Shown: positions 1 to 7,418 of the stretch, piece after piece
How the letters are laid out: each line of letters opens with the position of its first letter
Numbering within the stretch: the first letter of the stretch is position 1
From: Cyclobacteriaceae bacterium
Lineage (GTDB): Bacteria > Bacteroidota > Bacteroidia > Cytophagales > Cyclobacteriaceae
Length of the DNA: 20,711 nucleotides
Direction of reading: 5' to 3'
NCBI GenBank assembly: GCA_028289505.1
Contig: JANQPK010000133.1
Location: 1 to 20,711, forward strand
The notes under the pieces: model-generated
Told to the model about the DNA's origin: nothing
Databases searched by the model: none
What the model saw: the letters and a program-made list of their open reading frames with translations, nothing else
Position numbers and translations under genes: made by a program

Positions 1-2
1 TA

Positions 3-596
3 TTTGCTGCTGGAAGCCCAGTGCAACTGGCATTGTCAAAATCAATGGAATTCTCCGCAGATTCCAACTGGGAATACAGCAGTGGTACCAGTAATATTCT
101 TTCAGAATTAATTCGACGGAGAATTGGAGGTACTGACAAACAATATTGGAACTTCCCTCATGCTTTTCTATTCAATAAACTGGGTATGCGCAGCGCTGTT
201 ATAGAACCCGGACCGGATGGAACTTTCGTGGGATCTTCATTTATGTATGCCACTGCCCGGGATTGGGCCAGGTTCGGGCTACTTTACCTTAACGATGGTG
301 TTTGGAATGGTGATAGAATATTACCTCCAGGCTGGGTAGATTATACTCAAACGCCCACCCCGAAAGCACCCCGAGAAAAGTATGGTGCTCATTTTTGGAT
401 TACTAGAGGGGAAGAAGGCAGTCACCCTGATATGCCAAAAGATGCCTACCACATGGCAGGTTACGAAGGACAAAAAGTGGTGATCATACCTTCACGCGAG
501 CTAGTGATTGTACGGCTCGGGTTTACCCAACCGGAATCCAATTGGGACTTTACAGGTTTTGTAATGGATGTAGTGAACGCCTTCCCTGATAGTTAG
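3..596 (+). CDS. Serine hydrolase, beta-lactamase class C family (5' truncated by window edge)
   Basis: The reading frame is open from base 3, so the window edge cuts off the N-terminal part, including the S-x-x-K nucleophile motif expected there. The visible 197 residues match the C-terminal half of the class C beta-lactamase/esterase/D-aminopeptidase fold. There is a WEYSSGTSN segment near bases 69-95, where the family's second motif (Y-x-N or Y-S-S) lies. Near bases 459-482 an HMAGYEGQ segment replaces the K-T-G motif, as in many esterase-like members. A typical closing strand, VVIIPSRELVIVRLG, follows. Members are usually periplasmic serine hydrolases acting on esters, D-amino-acid peptides or beta-lactams; the substrate cannot be read here. 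The stop codon overlaps that of the converging gene by 4 bases. The family is clear, the exact activity is not. Confidence 0.88.
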   Translation, partial: FAAGSPVQLALSKSMEFSADSNWEYSSGTSNILSELIRRRIGGTDKQYWNFPHAFLFNKLGMRSAVIEPGPDGTFVGSSFMYATARDWARFGLLYLNDGVWNGDRILPPGWVDYTQTPTPKAPREKYGAHFWITRGEEGSHPDMPKDAYHMAGYEGQKVVIIPSRELVIVRLGFTQPESNWDFTGFVMDVVNAFPDS

Positions 597-997
597 GAAC
601 GCCACTGTAATGGTATCTTTTTAATAAACACCATAAAACCAAACAGTCCTAGTATCAGTGAAATGGCTATGGTAGCAATCATAAGAGGCAAATGATCTCC
701 CTGTCCATTTGAAACCAGCTCCACACTTGAATAAAGTGCTATAAAAGCCAGGGTAGCAAACAAAAATGAGGTAAACAAGCCTATGTATCTTTCGATTTGC
801 TCAAACCTCTTTTCCATCTTCAGGTCGATATACCTCAATTTATAGTCTTGGTTTTGTCGTTCGAAATTAAGCACCTCCCACTCTCTTATTTCTTGAGGTC
901 TCAAGGGACGTACGTGACTAATTTCCTTTAGAGCATCAAGTCGAATCTCAATGTGCTCTAGTTTGGTGACCATCTTACTTCTAGTATTAATCTTCAT
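593..997 (-). CDS. Small membrane protein of unknown function with two C-terminal helices
   Basis: This 134-residue protein matches no family I recognise. Residues 1-70 are charged and probably helical, rich in Glu, Arg and Lys (for example EIREWEVLNFERQNQDYKLR), and could form a coiled coil. Two hydrophobic segments follow, at about 73-92 and 104-124, separated by a short polar loop (SNGQGDHLP), with a basic tail (KKIPLQWRS). A soluble cytoplasmic helix followed by a membrane hairpin is the likely topology. The ATG at 997 gives the longest form; a second ATG at 973 (Met9) is possible. The start lies only 17 bases downstream of a 15-bp perfect hairpin, which is unusual for a leader. Its stop overlaps the end of the serine hydrolase gene. 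The coding call rests on sensible composition and membrane pattern. Confidence 0.7.
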   Translation of the reverse strand: MKINTRSKMVTKLEHIEIRLDALKEISHVRPLRPQEIREWEVLNFERQNQDYKLRYIDLKMEKRFEQIERYIGLFTSFLFATLAFIALYSSVELVSNGQGDHLPLMIATIAISLILGLFGFMVFIKKIPLQWRS

Positions 998-1323
998 AAG
1001 CTAGCAGTTTAAACTTTAAAAAGGCGCTGAGCTACAGCGCCTTTTTAAAAACGGAAATCATTAAATAGTGTATGTCGTCTTTTCTTTATTTCCCAATATT
1101 GACTGGTTGCAACTGCATTCTAAGCGTTGACATTGGCTGCAATCTCCCAACACTCGCGCTTATATAATTGATTTTCAGTAGTATATCTTTTATCATGCAA
1201 TCTGCTATAGTTCAATATTATATTAAAAAAGTGCTATTTGCAGCAGCTGTTTCCTTTATATACCGCGTAGCGTCAAAAAGTAACCCCTGTAAGGAAATTT
1301 ATTGTTATGAAGATTTTTGGCTG
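998..1323. other. Gene-free interval between two minus-strand genes
   Basis: These 326 bases hold the terminator-like hairpin at 1015-1049 and no convincing gene. A plus-strand open frame from 1168 runs on into the antisense of the AsmA-like gene and looks spurious. A weak inverted repeat (TTTCCTT at about 1250, AAGGAAA at about 1292) is too short and too far apart to call. No tRNA-like cloverleaf was seen. A long 3' UTR or a small RNA ending at the hairpin is possible but unsupported. Confidence 0.5.
1015..1049. terminator. Strong bidirectional terminator-like hairpin
   Basis: A perfect 15-bp inverted repeat (1015-1029 with 1035-1049) encloses the 5-base loop AGCTA. The core is GGCGCTG/CAGCGCC, flanked by A-runs and T-runs, so both strands read a GC-rich stem followed by five T. 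On the minus strand it lies 275 bases after the AsmA-like stop and 17 bases before the ATG at 997. On the plus strand it lies about 420 bases past the serine hydrolase stop. It could end either transcript, or act in the leader of the 134-residue membrane protein. Confidence 0.75.
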
Positions 1324-4300
1324 CTAGTTCCCCTGGTCTTGTTTCTTTTCTTTTTTCTTAAAAAGATTCAGCACATCGTCCACCTTTTCCTTATTGATCA
1401 GATCCTTAGTAGCCTCTCTGATAGCATCGGCAGAGCTGCTATCATCGATACTTCCGGTAATTAAGCTGTCAAGCTTCTGGGTAGCAGATTCTGTGAGTTT
1501 ATTAGTTTCTTCATCTATAAGTCTGCTTGCACTATCCTTTACCTCTGCCTTTTTTTGCTCCACCGCTGCTTTTGCTACTCCAGCAGTAGTATTACTGTCT
1601 TGAAGTCCACCGACGCCAAATTTTGGATCATCATAGCTACCGGATAGTTTTAGGTTCAATTTTACCTTGTCATCCACCGGTTGATCAGAGCCAGTTAACC
1701 TGGAAATGGCCTGATTCACTGAGGTTCCCACTACACCGGCTGGAACTTCCATATTGAGTAGATAATTCACGGTGCCATCGATTCCAGTACTACCGGAAAC
1801 CTCGGTTTGATAATCTCCGAATGAAGCTATGAAGGGTGCCACATCCATCTGGCCGTTTTGAATTTTTATGGCCATAATTACATCCTTGAGCTTAAACTCT
1901 TTTGGTTTGGCGCTAAATTGAGTCAATTCCGCCAAACCGTTAACCAATTTAGAGTCTGCACCGGATAAAACCGCGGTGGCAATATTGACCAGTCCCTTAC
2001 CTGAAATTGTCCCCAGATTGGGCATCATGTCTGGTTTAAGCTCACCGTCAAAATTGATTTTTGTGCTAAAGTTTCCATCTACAAATTGGGCCACCGGTGC
2101 CAGCACTTGCACTGTATTAAATGTTAAGAAAGCTTCCTTGAATCCTACCTGTTGCATATCTAAATCCAAGTCAAACTTGGGATGCTTGAGGTCACGTGGG
2201 TCATAGCTGCCGTTGACCAGAAATCCACCGCCCAATGAATTAAAAGACAAGTCTTTCAAATGCGCAATACCATCCTTCACCAATATCTGGCCCTGAGCAT
2301 TCTTCAAGGTCATGTTATCGTACAGTACAGTACCGGCCTTGGCTTGTAAGATCATATCTATTTCCTTTGGGATTTCCAAGACAGTCAGGACTTCCTGGTC
2401 AGCTTCCGATTCTGTTTCTGATTCGCTCATCCATTCATTGAGGTTTACCTTCCCAGACTCCAGCTCCATGTTTCCAGAAATACGTTCATTTTCACCAAAT
2501 ACATAGTTGATATAATTGGTCAATGTTCCATTCATTGCCAAATCAGTTGAACCAGTTTGAGCCTTTACCTGAGAAACCGAAATTTGCTGAGGTGTGAATG
2601 AGGCCTGACCAGATTGGATTTCAAATGGGTAGGCCAAATCCTCACTAGTGTAGATGAAGTTCTTAACACTAAAATCCCCTGAGGTCGGAATCTCATGATA
2701 GCGCTCCGCTTCCAGGCTGGAAAGCTTGCCTGCTGAGGTCAGATTGCCTGAAATCACACCTGATAACTCCATTCCATCAAGAGGAAATATATGAGTCATT
2801 TTGGTAAGATCCACCCCTCCTTCTGCGGTAACATCCCAGGTATAATCAGCTGGATTGGTTAAAACTAAGCTTCCCGAAAATGGCTGATTATCCAGCAGAA
2901 AGCTGAAGTCAGAAACTTCAATCCGGGTATCAGGCAGTTTGCCAGTGGGGTTTGAAATCATAGAAGTGAGATGAAACTGATCCAGACTTTCAGGAAACTC
3001 TGCTGACTTGATGAAACCATCTCGCAGCTCCATATTGGCAGTAACAATGGGAAATGTCTGTGCCACACTGTCATAGGTCCCCTCAGCATCTAGCGACAAT
3101 TGGTAAAGACCTTTGAGTGAGGTCCCATCCATAGGGAACATACTGGTCAATTGCTCAAGATTTAATGCTGCTGTCAAATTGGCTTTGATATCCGGGGAAG
3201 TCAATCCTGATATTCTTATAGCACCATCTATAGGATTCTGACCAAAATTTAAGTGCAGCTTGCGCAGGTCAATTATTGTTTGGTCGATGTCACCAGTTTT
3301 ATTTGCCACCAAAAGATCTAGTTCAATATGCTCTACTGCAGTAGGCAGATCCGGATACTGGAACATTCCTTCTGATACTTGCAAGGTCAACTCGAAACCG
3401 GGAACTATTTGCTCATTGTAAGTACCGGCAACTTTACCATCCAAAGTAACCAAACCATTAGTAGTAATGTCTTCGAATCCCTGGCGATACATACCTGGTA
3501 CCAACGACAGTAAGTGACTAAACTCATTTTGGTGCGTTTCAAAAGTAATGTCCATTTGCAGATCATCAGTGTTCTCAGGGAATGCCAACCAACCGTCAAA
3601 ACCAAAGGCAAAATCATTAAGTGATACCTCATTTTGTTTAAAGGTGTATTTAGATTCTGGCAGGTTCATAGCCAAGGTCACCTCTGCGTTCAGTTGTTTC
3701 TGTGATATATATTCGATCTCATGGTAGCTCACTGCTTTCAAGAGCGCACTTGAGCTGGTTTCCAGGTCAAACAAATCCTGCGAGAAATCGCCACTACCCT
3801 GGTGCTGAAGTCGGTCCAATTCCAAATCAATTCCCAGCTGAGCATCGCGATAAGCAAGATTACCATCGATTATTTCCCACCGGTTGATACCAAATTGATA
3901 AGAAGATGGCTCGGTTTGGCCAGATTCTGGCTCTTCAATAGCAATATCATAGTTTGCTGTTCCATTCTCGGTAACCAATACGGATACTCTAGGTTTCAAA
4001 AAGGAAATACGCTTGATTTCCAGGTTGTCGGAAAAAAGTGCCTGAAAGGGATTGACCCTTACTGAAATCTCTGATGCGGACAGCAGTGTATCTCCTTCAA
4101 ACTCATTTAGGCCAACTATGGAGATCCCTTCCACAGCCAAACTTAAATTGGGAAAACCTGAAATCAAGGACAGGTCAAAATCCTGGTAGGAAACTGAAGC
4201 TTTGACCGATTGGCCGATTTGATGGTCAACCAGGCTTTTTATACGATCTTTAAATAGGAAAGGAGCTACCAGAAGCACCAAAATCAGTATCAGTACCACA

Positions 4301-4329
4301 GCTCCACCTATGATTAGGCTCTTTTTCAT
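1324..4329 (-). CDS. AsmA-like family protein (large, membrane-anchored periplasmic)
   Basis: This 1001-residue protein has one N-terminal membrane anchor at about residues 4-25 (KSLIIGGAVVLILILVLLVA), followed by a long periplasmic part. The first 130 residues have the AsmA N-terminal pattern: the anchor, then SYQDFDLSLISGFPNLSLAVEG, then SEISVRVNPFQALFSDNLEIKRISF. The middle is a long series of amphipathic beta-strands. The last third has the AsmA C-terminal pattern (GKGLVNIATAVLSG, then QNGQMDVAPF). AsmA/TamB/YhdP relatives form long beta-grooves proposed to carry phospholipids between inner and outer membranes or to affect outer-membrane assembly; that role is transferred by family. About 80 charged, helix-prone residues at the C-terminus (KKAEVKDSAS to the final KKKEKKQ) follow the beta region. 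It is transcribed alone, divergently from the gene at 4435. The ATG start is well placed before the anchor. Confidence 0.9.
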   Translation of the reverse strand: MKKSLIIGGAVVLILILVLLVAPFLFKDRIKSLVDHQIGQSVKASVSYQDFDLSLISGFPNLSLAVEGISIVGLNEFEGDTLLSASEISVRVNPFQALFSDNLEIKRISFLKPRVSVLVTENGTANYDIAIEEPESGQTEPSSYQFGINRWEIIDGNLAYRDAQLGIDLELDRLQHQGSGDFSQDLFDLETSSSALLKAVSYHEIEYISQKQLNAEVTLAMNLPESKYTFKQNEVSLNDFAFGFDGWLAFPENTDDLQMDITFETHQNEFSHLLSLVPGMYRQGFEDITTNGLVTLDGKVAGTYNEQIVPGFELTLQVSEGMFQYPDLPTAVEHIELDLLVANKTGDIDQTIIDLRKLHLNFGQNPIDGAIRISGLTSPDIKANLTAALNLEQLTSMFPMDGTSLKGLYQLSLDAEGTYDSVAQTFPIVTANMELRDGFIKSAEFPESLDQFHLTSMISNPTGKLPDTRIEVSDFSFLLDNQPFSGSLVLTNPADYTWDVTAEGGVDLTKMTHIFPLDGMELSGVISGNLTSAGKLSSLEAERYHEIPTSGDFSVKNFIYTSEDLAYPFEIQSGQASFTPQQISVSQVKAQTGSTDLAMNGTLTNYINYVFGENERISGNMELESGKVNLNEWMSESETESEADQEVLTVLEIPKEIDMILQAKAGTVLYDNMTLKNAQGQILVKDGIAHLKDLSFNSLGGGFLVNGSYDPRDLKHPKFDLDLDMQQVGFKEAFLTFNTVQVLAPVAQFVDGNFSTKINFDGELKPDMMPNLGTISGKGLVNIATAVLSGADSKLVNGLAELTQFSAKPKEFKLKDVIMAIKIQNGQMDVAPFIASFGDYQTEVSGSTGIDGTVNYLLNMEVPAGVVGTSVNQAISRLTGSDQPVDDKVKLNLKLSGSYDDPKFGVGGLQDSNTTAGVAKAAVEQKKAEVKDSASRLIDEETNKLTESATQKLDSLITGSIDDSSSADAIREATKDLINKEKVDDVLNLFKKKEKKQDQGN

Positions 4330-4405
4330 AAGTTTAAAAAATAGAACAATATAAAGTTAAGTGGTTTTAGAGTGACAGCTTAAGATATGTACTAAAAACT
4401 GCGTT

Positions 4406-4435
4406 TTGGGGTCATTTATTGTTAAATTAAGCTTG
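4406..4435 (+). promoter_or_regulatory. Candidate Bacteroidota-type promoter
   Basis: TTG at 4406-4408, a 19-base spacer, then TAAGCTTG at 4428-4435 fit TTG-N19-TAnnTTTG with one mismatch. If real, transcription would start near 4440, past the GTG at 4435, which would favour an ATG at 4468 as the start of the downstream gene. The motif is short and the region AT-rich, so chance is a real alternative. Confidence 0.35.
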
Positions 4436-4932
4436 TGTTGGATAATAAACTGCAACTGTACTTTCCAATGATGGTGCAGCAATTTGGCTGGCTGTTGTTG
4501 CTCTTTGCAGTGCTGACCTTTGCTGGACTGGTCCCGTTTCCCAATCTAATACTGAGTGGAATCGGATTCCTGATTGGTTTAGTTATCACTTTCGCTTTTG
4601 AAGGAGTTGTGGTCAACCTCAAAGAGCGGAAGATCAAGGAATATTTTGGCTTGTTCGGGATTAAGTTAGGTAGGTGGAAATCTATACCTGACTTGACCGA
4701 AGTCGTTTACACCAGCGGTCGATATTCACAACAAATACATGCGGTGGTCTCCAGGAGACAGGTTGATTCCAGGATTTACAGAGCCTTTCTCAAAGGTCCG
4801 GGCAATTACAAGCAGATATTCGCTTCAGGAACTAACGGTACTAGAATCATGCACGAGGCAAGGCAGGCGGCCGAGGCCTTTCACTTGCCAGCTACCAACT
4901 ACACGGTAAAACCTCCCGTAAAAATTTTCTGA
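4435..4932 (+). CDS. Small membrane protein of unknown function, possibly PH-like
   Basis: This 165-residue protein has two hydrophobic helices at about residues 17-35 and 38-58 and then a soluble domain of about 100 residues. The soluble part (NLKERKIKEYFGLFGIKLGRWKSIPDL, then beta-rich stretches, then an HEARQAAEAFHLP helix) recalls bacterial PH-like domains placed after two membrane helices; this is a fold guess, not an identification. The start is unsettled: the frame opens with GTG at 4435 and TTG at 4438, while ATG at 4468 (Met12) gives 154 residues and still keeps both helices. A candidate promoter overlapping 4435 favours 4468. Its TGA is followed after two bases by the ATG of the cyclase lipoprotein gene, so the two are almost certainly one transcription unit. 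Confidence 0.72.
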   Translation: MLDNKLQLYFPMMVQQFGWLLLLFAVLTFAGLVPFPNLILSGIGFLIGLVITFAFEGVVVNLKERKIKEYFGLFGIKLGRWKSIPDLTEVVYTSGRYSQQIHAVVSRRQVDSRIYRAFLKGPGNYKQIFASGTNGTRIMHEARQAAEAFHLPATNYTVKPPVKIF

Positions 4933-4934
4933 CT

Positions 4935-5795
4935 ATGAAGTATAACTGCACGCTTTTGTCTATATACCTGATAGCAATATGTATGGGTTCTTGTAGGGAA
5001 TCTGGGCAAGAAGTAATCATTTCTCTTGATTTGTCTCAGGGTGATTGGATTGATTTATCCTGCCCATTTGATGAGAATACTATTTATTGGCCCACGGACA
5101 CACAGGGCTTTCTTATGGATACGGTGGCTTTTGGTGTCACCGAGCAGGACTATTTTTATTCCGCGTTTTCATTTTGCTCAGCGGAACATGGTGGTACTCA
5201 TTTGGACGCTCCAATTCATTTTTCACAAGGCAAACTAAGCGTTGGGGACCTGGGCCTGGATCAGTTAATTAGTAAAGCAGTAGTAGTAGATGTAAGTGCT
5301 AATGCACTAGCTCAAAAGGATTATCTAGTAAGTGTTGAAGATCTAGTACAGTGGGAAGCGGAAAACGGGGAAATTCCTTCACAGACAATACTGTTATTGC
5401 GAACCGGGTATGGACAATTCTGGCCAGACCGAGAAAAGTATTTGGGTACCTCGCAGCTAGGACCCGAGGCCATTCCAAGTTTACACTTTCCGGGATTAGG
5501 CCCAGAGGCAGCCAGCTGGTTGACAGAAAACAGGAACGTAAAAGCTGTAGGCCTGGATACACCCAGCATTGATTTTGGCCAGTCCACCGCATTTGAAGCA
5601 CATAGAATTCTTTTTGCTGAAAACATTCCAGCATTTGAAAACCTGGCTAATCTTGACCAGCTTCCAACCAAGGGAGCCTGGGTGATCGCCTTACCCATGC
5701 CCATTGCCGGTGGCAGCGGCGCACCATTAAGAGCTGAGGCGTTTGTACCTAGCGCTAAAGAAAGCATCAAATCCCAAAACACTAATTTCAACTAA
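4935..5795 (+). CDS. Cyclase family lipoprotein (kynurenine formamidase-like metal hydrolase)
   Basis: This 286-residue protein belongs to the cyclase/kynurenine formamidase fold (PF04199 type). The signature HGGTHLDAPIHF lies at residues 85-96, giving likely metal ligands His85, His89 and Asp91 and the catalytic-type His95. Later segments GLDTPSID (206-213), AHRILF with His223 and FENLANL with Glu235 fit the second metal site of KynB-type enzymes. KynB hydrolyses N-formylkynurenine; relatives act on other amides or lactones, so the substrate is open. The N-terminus has a short hydrophobic stretch ending in MGSC, with Cys20 as a lipobox cysteine (Met at -3 is slightly atypical), so an exported lipoprotein is likely. 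Most KynB enzymes are cytoplasmic, and no tryptophan-degradation gene is nearby. It begins 2 bases after the preceding gene. Confidence 0.88.
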   Translation: MKYNCTLLSIYLIAICMGSCRESGQEVIISLDLSQGDWIDLSCPFDENTIYWPTDTQGFLMDTVAFGVTEQDYFYSAFSFCSAEHGGTHLDAPIHFSQGKLSVGDLGLDQLISKAVVVDVSANALAQKDYLVSVEDLVQWEAENGEIPSQTILLLRTGYGQFWPDREKYLGTSQLGPEAIPSLHFPGLGPEAASWLTENRNVKAVGLDTPSIDFGQSTAFEAHRILFAENIPAFENLANLDQLPTKGAWVIALPMPIAGGSGAPLRAEAFVPSAKESIKSQNTNFN

Positions 5796-5910
5796 GCTCC
5801 AAATCTCAATTTTCCAAGCACCATAAAACGGTGCAAAGAAGGTAAGACTATACAACATAATGCTGAAAACATAATCGAGAGCCAGTTTCTGTATGCTGTT
5901 GCTGTTGCTC

Positions 5911-7323
5911 CTATAAGTATTTCAGTAAAAAATCAATTGCTTTACGGGTTAAATCGGTATATGGGGGATATAAAGGCTTGACTGAGGTCAATCCGGTCCT
6001 CTGTTTAAATACACTTTTTTGATTCGAAAATGCCTGAAACCCACTGTATCCATGAGACTTTCCAAATCCACTGTGATTGACTCCCCCAAATGGTAAGTTT
6101 GGGTTCATAAATTGCACTACACAGTCATTTATAGCCACTGATCCAGAAGATGTTTCCTGAAGTATGCGCTGTTTAAAATCCTCAGACTTACTGAATATAT
6201 ACAATGCCAGCGGCTTGGTCCCTTGATTGATTAAACCGAGGGCCTCGGATAAATTCTGATAACTTAGTACCGGAAGAATTGGCCCGAAAATCTCCTGCTT
6301 CATTATCGATGAATTGACCGAGACATTGGATAATATGGTAGGCATAAAAAAACTATGCTTGGCTTCTACTACCCCCCCAAACTCCACTTCGGCACCCTGA
6401 TTTAAAGATTCTTCCAATAACCCTCTCAAACGATCAAAGTGAGCCCTGGTAATGATCCGGGCATAAGCATTACTCGATTCAATCCCCTCGCCATCAGCAT
6501 CATAAAATCTATCAATAAACCTAGCCATGTGTTCCAGCAACTGCTCCTCAACTTGCTCATCCACTAATAGATAATCTGGAGCAATACAAGTTTGACCACA
6601 ATTAAGGAATTTACCCCAAACCAGCTTCTCAGCGGCATCCTCAAGATCGACATTCGCATCGACTACCGCTGGGCTCTTTCCTCCCAATTCTAATGTAACT
6701 GAGCTTAAGTTCTTGGCTGCCTTTGCCATCACGATCTTACCAACTTTAGGACTACCTGTAAAAAAGATGTGATCAAATGGTAACCCTAACAATTGGCTCG
6801 CAACCTTTTTGTCGCCTGTGAACACTGCTACTTCTTGAGGCTCAAAAAGTGAGGTTATCATGGTTTTGATTAAGCTAGAACTGTTGGGAGTTAATTCAGA
6901 AGGTTTTAGTATCACTGCATTACCGGCGGCAATAGCGGAGACCAGAGGGCCTATGGAAAGGTTAAACGGAAAGTTCCATGGAGAAATAATTAAGCATACC
7001 CCTTTTGGTTCGTGATATAGGTAAGATTTGCTACCGAGCAAGGCCACCGAAGCCTCCACTTTCTTGGGCTTGGTCCAAGTTTTAATGTTCCGCAGGGCAT
7101 GCTTGATTTCCGAAAGTACTGCGTAGATCTCTGAGAGGTCCACCTCTTCCGCAGGTTTCTTAAAATCCTGGTGTAAAGCCTCTTGAATTTGCTGGCGATT
7201 TTCAAGAATCCAGTTTCTGATCTTTTCAAGCTTGCTTACCCTGGATTCTATTGATTGCAAGTTCAACAGGTTATTACTTGATTGCTGTAAATTAAAAACC
7301 GCTTCAAATTCTTTGGCTTTCAT
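5911..7323 (-). CDS. Aldehyde dehydrogenase, class 3 type, NAD(P)-dependent
   Basis: This 470-residue enzyme oxidises aldehydes to carboxylic acids with NAD(P). All expected residues are present: Asn117 in SPWNFPF, the cofactor loop FTGSPKVG (188-195), the general base Glu212 in LELGGKSP, the nucleophile Cys246 in NCGQTCIAPDY, and EIFGP (344-348). The short length, the lack of an N-terminal extension, the IAPDY context after the cysteine and the PFGGVNHSGFGKSHG tail segment fit the ALDH3/fatty-aldehyde/coniferyl-aldehyde dehydrogenase branch rather than the 500-residue ALDH1/2 types. No signal peptide is seen, so it is cytoplasmic. It may detoxify lipid-derived aldehydes, but the substrate is inference. 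A terminator just upstream separates it from the OmpA genes, so it probably has its own promoter in the short stretch before the ATG. It converges on the cyclase gene with 115 bases between. Confidence 0.93.
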   Translation of the reverse strand: MKAKEFEAVFNLQQSSNNLLNLQSIESRVSKLEKIRNWILENRQQIQEALHQDFKKPAEEVDLSEIYAVLSEIKHALRNIKTWTKPKKVEASVALLGSKSYLYHEPKGVCLIISPWNFPFNLSIGPLVSAIAAGNAVILKPSELTPNSSSLIKTMITSLFEPQEVAVFTGDKKVASQLLGLPFDHIFFTGSPKVGKIVMAKAAKNLSSVTLELGGKSPAVVDANVDLEDAAEKLVWGKFLNCGQTCIAPDYLLVDEQVEEQLLEHMARFIDRFYDADGEGIESSNAYARIITRAHFDRLRGLLEESLNQGAEVEFGGVVEAKHSFFMPTILSNVSVNSSIMKQEIFGPILPVLSYQNLSEALGLINQGTKPLALYIFSKSEDFKQRILQETSSGSVAINDCVVQFMNPNLPFGGVNHSGFGKSHGYSGFQAFSNQKSVFKQRTGLTSVKPLYPPYTDLTRKAIDFLLKYL

Positions 7324-7356
7324 CTTGATAAGTTCGATCTAGTAAATCATCTGATA

Positions 7357-7396
7357 TAAAAAGACCCTGCAGCTTATCAGAGAAGCTACAGGGTCC
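7357..7396 (-). terminator. Rho-independent terminator after the propeller-OmpA gene
   Basis: GACCCTGCAGCTT (7363-7375) pairs with AAGCTACAGGGTC (7383-7395) around a 7-base loop, with one mismatch. On the minus strand the stem is followed directly by TTTTTA. It starts about 23 bases beyond the stop at 7419 and clearly ends the OmpA transcript before the aldehyde dehydrogenase gene. Confidence 0.85.
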
Positions 7397-7418
7397 CAAT
7401 ACTTTTAAGAAATAAGCT

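Noticed and set aside
1250..1298. Inverted repeat TTTCCTT/AAGGAAA in the gene-free interval
   Set aside because: The 7-bp AT-rich arms are 35 bases apart, expected by chance; no RNA or binding site can be argued.
1168..1464. 98-codon plus-strand open frame with hydrophobic stretches
   Set aside because: Nearly half lies antisense to the 3' end of the AsmA-like gene, and the hydrophobic look comes from reverse-strand Lys/Glu codons. No family match or start signal was seen.
5321..5791. Long minus-strand open frame inside the cyclase gene
   Set aside because: It is a shadow of the clear cyclase reading frame and shows no recognisable motif.
5818..5834. Hairpin GCACC/GGTGC between the cyclase and aldehyde dehydrogenase genes
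   Set aside because: The stem is only 5 bp with no T-run on either side, so a terminator cannot be supported.
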